DNA of 64,000 bases from Planococcus rifietoensis (GCF_001465795.2 NZ_CP013659.2:558001-622000); one strand, 5' to 3'; shown: positions 8,134-16,766, numbered from the stretch's first letter. The notes: generated from the letters alone by a model not told the origin. Program-made: numbers and translations.

Positions 8134-8135
8134 AG

Positions 8136-8726
8136 TTAGTTGCGGATGCCGCGGAACAATAGTTCCAGCCAGCCGTCGATTTCACCGGCTAAATCGAAGT
8201 CGCCGTCAAAGATTGCCCAGTCATAGAGTGTTCCGCGCATGCTACGGGATAACAGCAGCGCAAGCCGGCCGGATGATACAGAGGATGTCAATTCACCTTT
8301 TTCTTGGCCCTCGGAAACCAATTGTTCGAGAATCGCATAAAGCGGGCGTTCTGTATCGGACAGGGAATTATCGACGGATGGGGTAAGTGCATAAGCATAG
8401 AGTGAACGGATGCCGTCCCGTCCGAGCTCATCCCGCAAATATTCCATTTGTGCAATCGCGAGTTTCCGGATCTTCTCCTCTGACGGCAAACTGTCGGACA
8501 GGCTTTTCTGGAAGTCTCGATAGAATTGGTCGATCTCCTTGAATTTTTCAAGGAAGATATCGTATTTGGACGTGAAATGCCCATAGAACGCCCCTTTGGA
8601 AGTTCCGCTTTCCCGGACGATTTCATCAACCGATACCCGGTCAAAACCCTTTTCACTGAACAGGTCAAGAGCCGTGCGGAGGATGCGTTTTTTCGTTTCA
8701 ATCGCTTTTTCCTGTCTGCTCGTCAT
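8136..8726 (-). CDS. TetR/AcrR-family regulator
   Basis: A 196-residue TetR protein. Residues 10-56 form the HTH domain (TALDLFSEKGFDRVSVDEIV, then SGTSKGAFYGHF); the rest is a helical effector domain resembling regulators that respond to acyl-CoA or aromatic ligands. The ATG at 8726 follows AAGGTGG; the GTG at 8735 lies inside that site. It is divergent from the acyl-CoA ligase/SDR operon at 9146-11504. The tandem TAGAC-N4-GTCTA sites before that operon are the likely targets. Confidence 0.9.
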   Translation of the reverse strand: MTSRQEKAIETKKRILRTALDLFSEKGFDRVSVDEIVRESGTSKGAFYGHFTSKYDIFLEKFKEIDQFYRDFQKSLSDSLPSEEKIRKLAIAQMEYLRDELGRDGIRSLYAYALTPSVDNSLSDTERPLYAILEQLVSEGQEKGELTSSVSSGRLALLLSRSMRGTLYDWAIFDGDFDLAGEIDGWLELLFRGIRN

Positions 8727-8829
8727 AATGGCCACCTTTCTTCTAGTTTAAGCATATAACACTAATGAGAGATATCGGTATAGTAAAAGAAAGTGATGAA
8801 GTCGTTTCATCTGAACTATTCAATAGATA

Positions 8830-8972
8830 TGGAGCAAAACAGCGCAGACTCCTTGGGGAGCAGAAACGGAGGTGGCTTTCCAACTTCGTTTCGACGAAGT
8901 GCTGAAATCCATTCGGGCAGTAAGCCCGAATTAGTTCAGCGCAAGCCCCCAGGAAAGCCAGCTGTTTTGCGG
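8830..8972 (+). repeat. Intergenic multi-hairpin element
   Basis: Terminal inverted repeats GCAAAACAGC (8834-8843) and GCTGTTTTGC (8961-8970) are perfect. Two inner hairpins are clear: ACTTCG-tttcga-CGAAGT and ATTCGGGC-agta-GCCCGAAT. Its opening TGGAGC resembles the element at 18067. No gene is supported here; the element fills the middle of the 419-base gap 8727-9145. Confidence 0.7.
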
Positions 8973-9057
8973 AATATCGTCTACAGTAGAATTTCAAATA
9001 ACAAAGGTATCTGTAATGGAGTGTATTCTATAATTCGACTGAATTGTTTGAAAATAA

Positions 9058-9116
9058 TTGACAAAGCTCTGTTGGATTGAATAGACTATAGTCTATAGAT
9101 TATAGACTGCGGTCTA
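9058..9116 (+). promoter_or_regulatory. Promoter with tandem TetR-type operators
   Basis: TTGACA (9058-9063) and TAGACT (9082-9087) are 18 bases apart. Overlapping the second box is TAGAC-TATA-GTCTA (9082-9095); a second site TAGAC-TGCG-GTCTA follows at 9103-9116, 21 bases away or two helical turns. Binding by the TetR protein at 8136-8726 would block transcription of the ligase operon (inference). Confidence 0.68.
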
Positions 9117-9145
9117 TGGAATTGACAAGATGAGAGAGGATGTTG

Positions 9146-10711
9146 ATGATTTTGACAGCGCAACAGACATTGATCGATCTCTTAAACGCCCAGTGCAAAA
9201 AACGCAGCGAGCAGCCCTTCCTGGTTTTTGAAGACAATCAGGAAAAAGTGACAGAATACAGTTACGGCGAATTTTTGGAGCGGGTGGAAAAGTTCAGCGG
9301 CGCGCTTTATGAACGCGGCATCCGCAAAGGTGATAAAGTGACGCTTCATTTGCCGAATTCAGCGGAATTTGTCGTCTGCTGGTTCGCCCTCGCAAAGCTC
9401 GGAGCCATTATGGTGCCGACGAATATCCTGTCGACTGCCGCGGAAATGGATTATTTGATCGGTCATTCGGAATCGGTCATGATCATCACGGAACCAGAGT
9501 ATATCGAAAAATTTACAGCCATCCAAGAGAATCTGCCGAAGCTGCGCCAGATTGTCCTGGCACGTACGGACGAGTCGGGTGAATTTGAAAGCGTTAACAA
9601 AATGATTGGGGAATTCTCGGGCGAAGTGCCGGAATCGGATATCCAGCCGGAAGACGTGGCAGCGATTTTGTATACCTCCGGAACGACATCGAAACCGAAA
9701 GGCTGCCTCATTACGCACGCCAATTACATCTACACTGGACATGCTGTGGCGGAGCATATTGGCTTTACTGAACAAGACCGTGCGCTTGTCGTCTTGCCGA
9801 TGTTCCACGGCAACGGCCAGTATTATATGATCATGCCGAGTTTGGTTGCGGGAGGCAGCGTCGCCATCACCGAACGCTTCAGTGCGAGCCGCTACGGGCG
9901 CCAAATTCAACGTTTAGGTGCAACGCTCGGTTCGCTCTTCGCGGCACCGATCCGCATGATCCTTGCGCAGCCATATGATGAAGATGAGCGGAGTAATAAA
10001 CTGCGGGCAGTCATTTTCGCCCAGTCGGTAACTTCCGAAGAACTAAAGGCGTTTGAACAACGTTATAACACTGCACTTTACCAGATTTACGGCATGACGG
10101 AAACGGTTGCGCCGCCTTTGATGAATCCATTGCAAGGCGCTAAGGACAATACAAGTGTCGGCAAACCGATCGCAGGCTCTCGCATCAAGCTGATTGATGA
10201 AGAAGGGAATGAAGTGCCGGACGGGAATCCGGGAGAGATTTTGCTTGAAGGCATTCCCGGCCAGACGATCATGAAAGCTTACTTCAATAACCCGGAAGCG
10301 ACCAATCAAACTTTGCAGAACGGCTGGCTCCATACAGGAGACAAGGCGCGCAAATCGGAAAATGGCTTTTATTATTTTGTCGACCGCCAAAAAGATATGA
10401 TCAAGCGTGCCGGTGAGAATGTCGCCGCAAGCGAAGTGGAAAATGTCATCATGGAGTATCCCGCCGTCTATGAAGCGATTGTCATCGGAATACCGGATGC
10501 GATGCATGACGAAGCATTAAAAGCATTCGTCATCCTGAAGCAAGGACAAACGGCGACGGAACAGGAAGTGATTGATTATTGCAAAGGCCAGCTCGCGAAG
10601 TTCAAAGTGCCGTCAGCAATCGAGTTTGTCGAAGACTTCCCACGCACGTCCGTCGGCAAAATCCAAAAACATAAATTGAAAGAAATCGAATTGAAGAAAC
10701 TGGCTGAATAG
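9146..10711 (+). CDS. AMP-forming acyl-CoA ligase
   Basis: A 521-residue member of the adenylate-forming superfamily that would activate a carboxylic acid with ATP and CoA. The phosphate-binding loop YTSGTTSKPKG is at residues 176-186, followed by the A5 motif YGMTET, the A7 motif GWLHTGD, and the C-terminal catalytic Lys region SVGKIQKHKL. It resembles crotonobetaine/carnitine-type and medium-chain acyl-CoA ligases; the true substrate is unknown. The ATG at 9146 is six bases after GAGAGGA; the ATG at 9140 lies too close. It heads a two-gene operon with the SDR at 10728. Confidence 0.92.
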   Translation: MILTAQQTLIDLLNAQCKKRSEQPFLVFEDNQEKVTEYSYGEFLERVEKFSGALYERGIRKGDKVTLHLPNSAEFVVCWFALAKLGAIMVPTNILSTAAEMDYLIGHSESVMIITEPEYIEKFTAIQENLPKLRQIVLARTDESGEFESVNKMIGEFSGEVPESDIQPEDVAAILYTSGTTSKPKGCLITHANYIYTGHAVAEHIGFTEQDRALVVLPMFHGNGQYYMIMPSLVAGGSVAITERFSASRYGRQIQRLGATLGSLFAAPIRMILAQPYDEDERSNKLRAVIFAQSVTSEELKAFEQRYNTALYQIYGMTETVAPPLMNPLQGAKDNTSVGKPIAGSRIKLIDEEGNEVPDGNPGEILLEGIPGQTIMKAYFNNPEATNQTLQNGWLHTGDKARKSENGFYYFVDRQKDMIKRAGENVAASEVENVIMEYPAVYEAIVIGIPDAMHDEALKAFVILKQGQTATEQEVIDYCKGQLAKFKVPSAIEFVEDFPRTSVGKIQKHKLKEIELKKLAE

Positions 10712-10727
10712 AAAGGAAGAAGTCTGC

Positions 10728-11504
10728 ATGGAAAACACATTAAACAATCAAGTGGCGCTCATCACCGGAAGCGCACGCGGCATCGGCTTTGCCTGCGCGA
10801 AAGCACTCGCAAAACGGGGAGCTTCAATCGTTTTGACGGATATCCTGGATTGCGATGATGCAAAACAGCAGCTGGAATCGGAGTTTCCAGGCATCCGCGT
10901 GTTGGCGCTGCAAGTGGACGTCCGCGACAGGGCGCAAGTCGAACGGGCGATTCACGAAACGGTAGAGGAATTTGGCGGAATCGACATTGTCGTCAATAAC
11001 GCCGGTACCGTTTCACGCCTTAGCTTGAAAGATATGACGGACGATGATTGGAGCCGCGATATCGAGACGAACTTGCGCGGCGCGTTCTTGTTCACACAAG
11101 CGGCCATCTATCCGCATATGGTCAACCAAGAGAGCGGGCGCATCATCAACATCAGCTCGATTTCCGGCATGATGGGCGGCGCCATTTCCTACGGCGAAGA
11201 CGGCGAACGGCAAGGGCGTTCAGGCCCTGCCTATGCCGCGTCAAAAGGGGGCATCATTGCCTTCACGAAATGGGTCGCAAAAGAAGTCGGCGAGTTCGGC
11301 ATCACGGTCAATAGCGTCGCGCCAGGACCGGTTGAGACCGCCATCACCAAAGGCGTCAATTATCCGCTCGAGCTGCAATCGATCAAGCGTCCCGGACAGC
11401 CGGAAGATATCGGCGAAGCGGTCGCCTATTTGGCATCACCGGCTGCGAGCTATGTCACGGGCGAAGTATTGAAAGTGTGCGGCGGTGCAGGCATCGGCGC
11501 ATAA
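10728..11504 (+). CDS. SDR-family oxidoreductase
   Basis: A 258-residue SDR with TGSARGIG (residues 13-20), NNAG and YAASK. Between the catalytic Ser segment (NISSISG) and the Tyr there are about 25 residues instead of the usual 12-13, because of an acidic insertion (SYGEDGERQG) that probably shapes the active-site lid. It is 16 bases after the acyl-CoA ligase stop with AAAGGAAG upstream, so the two are cotranscribed. A role in oxidising or reducing the acid or alcohol handled by the ligase is plausible but unproven. Confidence 0.9.
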   Translation: MENTLNNQVALITGSARGIGFACAKALAKRGASIVLTDILDCDDAKQQLESEFPGIRVLALQVDVRDRAQVERAIHETVEEFGGIDIVVNNAGTVSRLSLKDMTDDDWSRDIETNLRGAFLFTQAAIYPHMVNQESGRIINISSISGMMGGAISYGEDGERQGRSGPAYAASKGGIIAFTKWVAKEVGEFGITVNSVAPGPVETAITKGVNYPLELQSIKRPGQPEDIGEAVAYLASPAASYVTGEVLKVCGGAGIGA

Positions 11505-11505
11505 G

Positions 11506-11544
11506 AAAAGGTTCCAAGGGAATTGTCCCTTGGAACCTTTTTTG
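11506..11544. terminator. Bidirectional intrinsic terminator
   Basis: A 14-bp stem AAAGGTTCCAAGGG with its complement and a six-base loop lies between convergent genes, followed by T6. Confidence 0.9.
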
Positions 11545-11545
11545 T

Positions 11546-12295
11546 TTATTTCGTACTGGTAAATCCGCCGTCAATGCGGATGACGTCACCGTTGATATAT
11601 TGCGCTTTTGATGTCAGCAGGAATGCCACGAGTTCAGCGACTTCATCTGCAGTGCCGAGCCGTTTTTGCGGAATGCCTTCTTCTGCGCTTTGTTTCATTT
11701 TCGGGTTGGCGTCAAAATACGCTTTGACCATTGGCGTTTCGGTTGGGCCTGGCGCGACGGCATTGACGCGCAAGCCGTCTTTTGCGTATTCGGCGACCAG
11801 TGATTTGGTCATTCCGACAATGCCGTGCTTGGTCGCAGAGTAAGTGACAACGGTCTCCTGGCCGATGACGCCGGCGCTTGATGCGGTATTGACGATTGAC
11901 CCGCCGCCGTTTTTGACCATTACTTCTGCGACGTAGCGCAGGCCATAGAGCGCCCCAAGCATATTGATGCCGACGATTTGCTCAATTTCTTCTATATCGG
12001 TGTCGAGGAATTGTTTGCCGCTTCCGGAAATTCCGGCATTGTTGAAGAAATAATCGATCGAGCCGAAATGCTCGACCGTTTTGTCGACGTAGTTTTTCAC
12101 TTCTTGTGCTTTTGATACATCTGCACGGATAAAGATGGCATCCGGCCCGAGTGCTTTCACTTTCTCTACCGTTTCATTGCCGCCTTTTTCACTGATGTCG
12201 ACAACTGCGATATTGATGCCTTCTTGTGCTAAGCGCAGTGCGGTGGATTGCCCGAGCCCGCTTCCGCCGCCCGTGATGATTGCTGTTTTTGCCAC
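11546..12295 (-). CDS. SDR-family oxidoreductase
   Basis: A 249-residue SDR with TGGGSGLG near the N terminus, NNAG, an NTASSAG segment carrying the catalytic Ser, YSATK, and the C-terminal IRIDGG. GTG at 12295 is preferred because AAGGAGG lies eight bases upstream; the ATG at 12301 is only two bases from that site. It resembles the SDR at 1784-2566 in the GGGSGLG, FFNNAGI and SIVNTAS segments, which suggests duplication. It is monocistronic and the substrate is unknown. Confidence 0.9.
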   Translation of the reverse strand: MAKTAIITGGGSGLGQSTALRLAQEGINIAVVDISEKGGNETVEKVKALGPDAIFIRADVSKAQEVKNYVDKTVEHFGSIDYFFNNAGISGSGKQFLDTDIEEIEQIVGINMLGALYGLRYVAEVMVKNGGGSIVNTASSAGVIGQETVVTYSATKHGIVGMTKSLVAEYAKDGLRVNAVAPGPTETPMVKAYFDANPKMKQSAEEGIPQKRLGTADEVAELVAFLLTSKAQYINGDVIRIDGGFTSTK

Positions 12296-12382
12296 GTACA
12301 TCTCCTCCTTATGCTGATAGCTTCATTTATTTCTTTACCCGCAATAAAGGAAGGATAATCAGCAGCGTATAAGGGACCTGGC

Positions 12383-12883
12383 TTATTGCGCAATAGCAGC
12401 TTTGCGGTCTTGTGCGGCGTGCAGCTTGACCATCGCAAGGCGAGCCAGCGGTTGGATGAGCAAGCTTTCCGCCATTAGGACAATGAGGAAATTGCGCGGC
12501 CAATTGGCGAGCCAGTTGCTAAAGATCTCGCCGTGGAAACCGTTGGCGGCCATGTCACCGATAAAGGTCATCGCGACCGACATGCCGATGACCGTGAAGA
12601 CGATGCGCAATAAAATCTTTTGATGGAAAGAAGACGAAGTGTTCGTCAGTTTGGCTGTTAATGATTCCGCGATTCTTCCGAAGACAGCTGCTTCAAGAAC
12701 CATCGCGCTAATCCACATGACCGGCATGATTTTGAGGATGATCCATAGGGTGTCCATCGTCAAATGGTTTGTGTAAAGCAGGACGCTGTAGCTGGTCATC
12801 AACAGCACAGTCATCGTCACTATAAGCGAGCCGTAAAGCAGCCCTTCTTTGCCATTATGAGGCAGTCGTTTGTCTTGTTGCAT
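12383..12883 (-). CDS. DUF2798-type membrane protein
   Basis: A 166-residue protein with four predicted membrane helices (about residues 15-37, 45-67, 90-112 and 128-150), matching the tandem two-helix DUF2798 arrangement; Pro, Asn and Arg lie at helix ends (NWPRNFLIV). The start at 12883 has GGGGAA upstream. Function unknown. It follows the SDR at 11546 on the same strand with about 87 bases between them. Confidence 0.8.
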   Translation of the reverse strand: MQQDKRLPHNGKEGLLYGSLIVTMTVLLMTSYSVLLYTNHLTMDTLWIILKIMPVMWISAMVLEAAVFGRIAESLTAKLTNTSSSFHQKILLRIVFTVIGMSVAMTFIGDMAANGFHGEIFSNWLANWPRNFLIVLMAESLLIQPLARLAMVKLHAAQDRKAAIAQ

Positions 12884-13023
12884 GAATGTTCCCCGTTTCT
12901 ACTGTATTGGCGCCCATTGAAAAGACAGGGCGAAAGGCGTTGTTTCAATAACCATTCCAACACTATAGCAATCAGGAAGTGAATTTCGTAAGTGTCTGTT
13001 TTGTGAAGGATTAGTAGAAGTTA

Positions 13024-13542
13024 TTAATGACTGTTACCGATCAATTGCTGCAAGCCTTCGTAAATTTCCACAATTTCAGCTTGTTTCATGCGCACGAGTC
13101 CGCTTGAGGAAGGGGCGACGTATTCGATGACTCCCGGAATGACCGGATCCGGCTGTTTGCCCCAATGCGCTGATTTTTTGCCGCTAAACTGGAGGTAGAC
13201 GCCTTTGCCGACAAAACAGACGGCTTTTGGGTGGTAGCGTTCGATTTTTCGTTTCAATTGTTCGGCGCCTTCTTTGTATTCTTCTTTTGTAATGTCGGCT
13301 GCCGCTTTAGTCGGGCGGGCGACGATATTGGTCAAACCATAGCCGAGTTCCAGTAAATCATGGTTTTCCTCAGGGGCATATTTTCTGGGTGTCAGTCCCG
13401 ATTCAAAAAGGATTTTCCAAAAGCGGTTGTTTGGGTTGGCGTAATGATAGCCAGTTTCACTCGAGCGGATGCTTGGGTTGAATCCGACGAACAGGATGTC
13501 GAGATGGTCTTTCAAATGATCCGGTATAGGTGTGAGTTCCAT
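13024..13542 (-). CDS. mug: Mug-type mismatch-specific uracil/thymine-DNA glycosylase
   Basis: A 172-residue member of the uracil-DNA glycosylase superfamily, Mug/TDG branch, which removes U or T from mismatches with G. The active-site motif GFNPSIRS (residues 20-27) corresponds to GINPG of E. coli Mug, with Asn22 as the catalytic residue; HYANPNNRFW follows, and the second motif is SSSGLVRM near residue 150. The ATG at 13542 follows AAAGGAGC by six bases; the in-frame extension to 13644 is upstream of that site. Divergent from the gene at 13678. Confidence 0.9.
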   Translation of the reverse strand: MELTPIPDHLKDHLDILFVGFNPSIRSSETGYHYANPNNRFWKILFESGLTPRKYAPEENHDLLELGYGLTNIVARPTKAAADITKEEYKEGAEQLKRKIERYHPKAVCFVGKGVYLQFSGKKSAHWGKQPDPVIPGVIEYVAPSSSGLVRMKQAEIVEIYEGLQQLIGNSH

Positions 13543-13677
13543 AAAAAAGCTCCTTTCACATAAATGCAGTTGCAGAGTATTAGCGTAGCAAAAAAATATA
13601 ATATATTCTGCACTGAACCATCGTATAATAGAAGAAAATGGCAATGGTTAATTGATCTTGCTAAAAGGAGCGGCGCC

Positions 13678-14205
13678 ATGCAGGAATTTTCGTACGAGTT
13701 GACGGAACAGCAATTTGTTGATTTCAACCTTTATCATGCCAAACATTCCGAAGCGGTCAAGCGTTCATTGACGATCCAGCGCTTTGTCATTCCAATCATT
13801 TATTTGATGATGTCATTCGTGATGGGGCCAATTTTTAATTGGTCGGTATGGGGGCTGATGATCCCTTTCATCCTATTCGCGGCTTTGTGGATCATCTTCT
13901 TTCCGCCCTATTTCCACTGGAACATTAAACGCATGAGCCGGAAAATGGTCAATGAAGGGAAAAACAAAGGCTTGCTCGGCACCCATGAACTGTTCATTGA
14001 TTTACAAGGAATCCGGGAAGTGACGAAAAATGGGGAAACGCATGTGCGCTGGTCAGGCATCGAAAAGTGTGGGGAGGATGCAGTCAATGTGTATTTGTAT
14101 AATAGCGCCATGTCTGCATTGATCATACCGAAAAAGGCAGTGCCCGAGCTGGAGTCATTGCGCAAGCTATTGGCTGAAAAAGTTCCGGCAAGCGTTGGGA
14201 ATTGA
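13678..14205 (+). CDS. YcxB-like membrane protein
   Basis: A 175-residue protein with an N-terminal cytosolic stretch, two membrane helices (about residues 37-55 and 60-78), and a C-terminal YcxB-like domain: HELFIDLQGIREVTKNG followed by VRWSGIEKC and ALIIPKKAV. The ATG at 13678 is eight bases after AAAGGAGC; the longer frame from 13564 has no site. Function of the family unknown. A TATAAT at 13624-13629 may be part of its promoter. Confidence 0.82.
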   Translation: MQEFSYELTEQQFVDFNLYHAKHSEAVKRSLTIQRFVIPIIYLMMSFVMGPIFNWSVWGLMIPFILFAALWIIFFPPYFHWNIKRMSRKMVNEGKNKGLLGTHELFIDLQGIREVTKNGETHVRWSGIEKCGEDAVNVYLYNSAMSALIIPKKAVPELESLRKLLAEKVPASVGN

Positions 14206-14212
14206 ATAGACG

Positions 14213-14248
14213 AAAAAACCCGAACCGCGCTTGGCGGTTCGGGTTTTC
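14213..14248. terminator. Bidirectional intrinsic terminator
   Basis: AAAACCCGAACCGC pairs perfectly with GCGGTTCGGGTTTT. It sits between the convergent YcxB-like and BsuPI lipoprotein genes. Confidence 0.9.
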
Positions 14249-14709
14249 TATTCGATCGTATGCTCAATTTCCGCTGGATAATTCGTGCCTTCTGTTGGCG
14301 TCATCCACACTTCAAGCGTGTAGGTGCCAGGTTCGAGATTGGCTTCCGGAACTTGGATCTCGTATTGAAGCTCTTCGCCTTGTCGCAGGATTTCCTCGCC
14401 GAGTGCCTGGGTATACATGCTGACAGACGACATGCGGAACACTTCGTTGCCTTGTTCATCAGTCAATGTGAAATCATAACGCTGCCCGCTCGTGAAGTTG
14501 AAAGTCACAGCTTCTTGTGTATCGTTTTTGACGCTGTAGCGGTAAGTCCCATTGTCGGTTTCTTCTATGGTCGATGTCACTTCACCTTCGATGATTTCAT
14601 CCCCTGACTCCGGATCTTCCGGCAGATTGTCGCTTTCGGTGCCGCATGCTGCGAGCATCAAAGCGGCCATGATTGCCATTAGCCAGCCGATTGCGGCCTT
14701 TCGCTTCAT
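14248..14709 (-). CDS. BsuPI-domain lipoprotein
   Basis: A 153-residue surface lipoprotein: signal helix ending in the lipobox LAAC (Cys22), an acidic linker, then a beta-rich domain (about residues 45-150) like the B. subtilis intracellular proteinase inhibitor BsuPI, with the typical FTSGQRYDFTL and EPGTYTLEVW strands. This domain is often found on envelope proteins and need not be an inhibitor. GGGGGCGAAC lies before the ATG at 14709. Monocistronic. Confidence 0.85.
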   Translation of the reverse strand: MKRKAAIGWLMAIMAALMLAACGTESDNLPEDPESGDEIIEGEVTSTIEETDNGTYRYSVKNDTQEAVTFNFTSGQRYDFTLTDEQGNEVFRMSSVSMYTQALGEEILRQGEELQYEIQVPEANLEPGTYTLEVWMTPTEGTNYPAEIEHTIE

Positions 14710-14844
14710 CGGGTTCGCCCCCTTTTTTGTCTATAGAGTAGACCGCAAGAGGTCATAAAAAGTTACAGAAACGAATGCATTGTGCTGTTCTCAGGCCCTC
14801 TTGCTGCCCTATACTAGCACTATACCCTGAAGGAGGGCGTTGTA

Positions 14845-14982
14845 ATGCCCGGATTATTCAATGATTTCCGTGAAGCGCTGTTTGCAAAGATGAAATGCCT
14901 CGGCATGAGCACATTCACAGTCGCCAAGTACATGGCGATGGGATTGGTGCCGCTGTATATCATCTATTTGATGATGAATTAA
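14845..14982 (+). CDS. 45-residue membrane peptide
   Basis: The reading frame starts at ATG 14845, seven to eight bases after AAGGAGGGC, and encodes 45 residues. The N-terminal half is basic and amphipathic (MPGLFNDFREALFAKMK); the C-terminal half is hydrophobic with MAMGLVPLYIIYLMM, long enough to insert in a membrane. A TATACT at 14810-14815 may be its -10 box. No homologue is recognised. The strong ribosome binding site and isolation in its own intergenic space support it. Confidence 0.62.
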   Translation: MPGLFNDFREALFAKMKCLGMSTFTVAKYMAMGLVPLYIIYLMMN

Positions 14983-15036
14983 TTGACACACTGGGGGCTC
15001 TGAAAAGAGTCTTTTTCATTTCCAATTATTGGAATA

Positions 15037-15066
15037 TTGACTATATTTTCAGAATATTATAATATT
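15037..15066. promoter_or_regulatory. Promoter-like region with AT palindrome
   Basis: TTGACT (15037-15042) lies 15 bases before TATAAT (15058-15063). The second box is embedded in the perfect 14-bp palindrome AATATTATAATATT (15053-15066), a possible operator for the acyl-CoA ligase gene at 15125. The short spacer makes the promoter uncertain. Confidence 0.4.
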
Positions 15067-15124
15067 GAAGAACTACCGATCAGGCAGAAGGGGAGATTCA
15101 TGTACAAACAAAGGAGGAATGGGA

Positions 15125-16678
15125 ATGAACATCACAACATCATTGACGATGAATGCAACGCGGCAACCCAATTTACTGGCATTGAACTTTGAAGGGAAAT
15201 CCTATACGTATCAAGAATTGAACGCGGAAGTGAATCGTTTGGCGAACGGCTTGGTGCGGGAAGGGATCTCAAAAGGCGATAAAGTGGCACTGTTCATGAA
15301 GAATTCGGATGCATATGTGATTGCGTTTTTTGCTGCGTTGAAAGCAGGCGGCGTCGTGGTTCCGGTCAATTACAGGCTGAATGCAGAGGAAGCCGGCTAT
15401 CTATTTGGCCAGTCCGATGCAGTCTATGTGTTTTGCGATAATGAATTCGAAAGCTTAGTGGCCGAAGCGAAGGAATTGGACGACCTGCTGCATCAGGTGG
15501 TCGTCTATCCGAAAGCGCAAGTTGAAGCCCATCTCAGTTGGGACGAAGCACTGGACAATGACCGCTCGGAGCCGAAAGTCGAGATCTTGCCGGAAGACGA
15601 TGCAGAAATCCTCTATACGTCGGGCACGACCGGCCCGCCAAAGGGAGCGCTTTTCGACCATCAGCGAATCGTCAATGTCAGCACTTCGTTCATTCTCGGA
15701 ACGGGCGTCAACCACGATGACCGCTTGCTTCATGCGGCGCCGTTTTTCCATCCTTCCCAACTTAATCTATTTCTCGTGACCGGGGTTATGCTCGGCATCC
15801 CACAAACCATTCTCCGTGAATTCGCGACGAGAGATGTAGTGGACGCAATCCACCAGGACGGCTGTAGCGTATTTTTTGGGATGCCGGATATGTACCATGC
15901 GTTGATGGAAGCACCTGAGATCGCAAATTATAATCTGGGCACAATCCGCAAATGCATGTACGGGACCGACCCGATGCCCAATGGCCTTGTCGCGCGGGCT
16001 ATGAAATTCTTCGGCCACGAACAATTTTACAATTTGTGCTTCCTCACTGAAGGGGGTCCGGGAGGCGTCTATTTGCTGCCAAGCGAGCATGCCCATAAAG
16101 AAGGAGCGGGCGGCAAATCGATGTACATGACCCATGTGCGTGTGGTCGATGAGGAAATGAATGACGTCGCGCCTGGCCAAGTCGGGGAATTCATCATGCG
16201 CGGCGAGACGATCATGAAATCGTATTACAATATGCCGGAAGAAACCGAAGAAGCGTTCCGGGACGGCTGGCTGTTGACGGGGGATCTTGCGACGATCGAT
16301 GAAGACGGCTATATTACGCTTGTCGACCGTAAATCCGACCGCATCATTTCAGCAGGAAATAATATCTATTCCATCGAAATCGAACAAGTGTTGAATCGCC
16401 ATCCGCAAGTCCAGGAGGCGGCGACCGTCGGCATTCCGGAAGAAGAATGGGGCGAAATCGTCGGTGTCGTCATCGTCCCGAAAGACGGGGCGCCGATCGA
16501 TGAAGTCGCGCTCTCCGAATACTTGCTTGAGCATTTGCCGCAGCATAAAGCGCCGAAAAAATTCAGGTTCGCGGACGAATTGCCGCGCAATGCTTCAGGC
16601 AAGATTTTGAAATACCAATTGCGCGAACTGCATATCAGCGAATATACATGGTTCCGCCATACGTTTATCGAACGCTGA
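15125..16678 (+). CDS. AMP-forming acyl-CoA ligase (long-chain-fatty-acid-CoA ligase type)
   Basis: A 517-residue adenylate-forming enzyme. Visible motifs are YTSGTTGPPKG near residue 165, the LTEGG segment in place of the usual YGxTE (A5), GWLLTGD (A7), DRKSDRI, and NASGKILK with the catalytic Lys close to the end. The substitution at A5 suggests an unusual acyl pocket. ATG at 15125 is seven bases after AAGGAGG; the ATG at 15119 is too close to it. Monocistronic with its own terminator. Substrate unknown; a CoA ester of a fatty or aromatic acid is expected. Confidence 0.9.
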   Translation: MNITTSLTMNATRQPNLLALNFEGKSYTYQELNAEVNRLANGLVREGISKGDKVALFMKNSDAYVIAFFAALKAGGVVVPVNYRLNAEEAGYLFGQSDAVYVFCDNEFESLVAEAKELDDLLHQVVVYPKAQVEAHLSWDEALDNDRSEPKVEILPEDDAEILYTSGTTGPPKGALFDHQRIVNVSTSFILGTGVNHDDRLLHAAPFFHPSQLNLFLVTGVMLGIPQTILREFATRDVVDAIHQDGCSVFFGMPDMYHALMEAPEIANYNLGTIRKCMYGTDPMPNGLVARAMKFFGHEQFYNLCFLTEGGPGGVYLLPSEHAHKEGAGGKSMYMTHVRVVDEEMNDVAPGQVGEFIMRGETIMKSYYNMPEETEEAFRDGWLLTGDLATIDEDGYITLVDRKSDRIISAGNNIYSIEIEQVLNRHPQVQEAATVGIPEEEWGEIVGVVIVPKDGAPIDEVALSEYLLEHLPQHKAPKKFRFADELPRNASGKILKYQLRELHISEYTWFRHTFIER

Positions 16679-16714
16679 AAAATGGCGCCCTGATGCTCCG
16701 GGGCGCCATTTCTC
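16679..16714 (+). terminator. Intrinsic terminator
   Basis: AAATGGCGCCC and GGGCGCCATTT form an 11-bp stem around a loop, followed by a short T-run (TTTCTCT). Confidence 0.75.
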
Positions 16715-16766
16715 TGTGTTATGATGGAACAGGATTTGAATAGAACATGGCAGGAGGATTTTTCAT

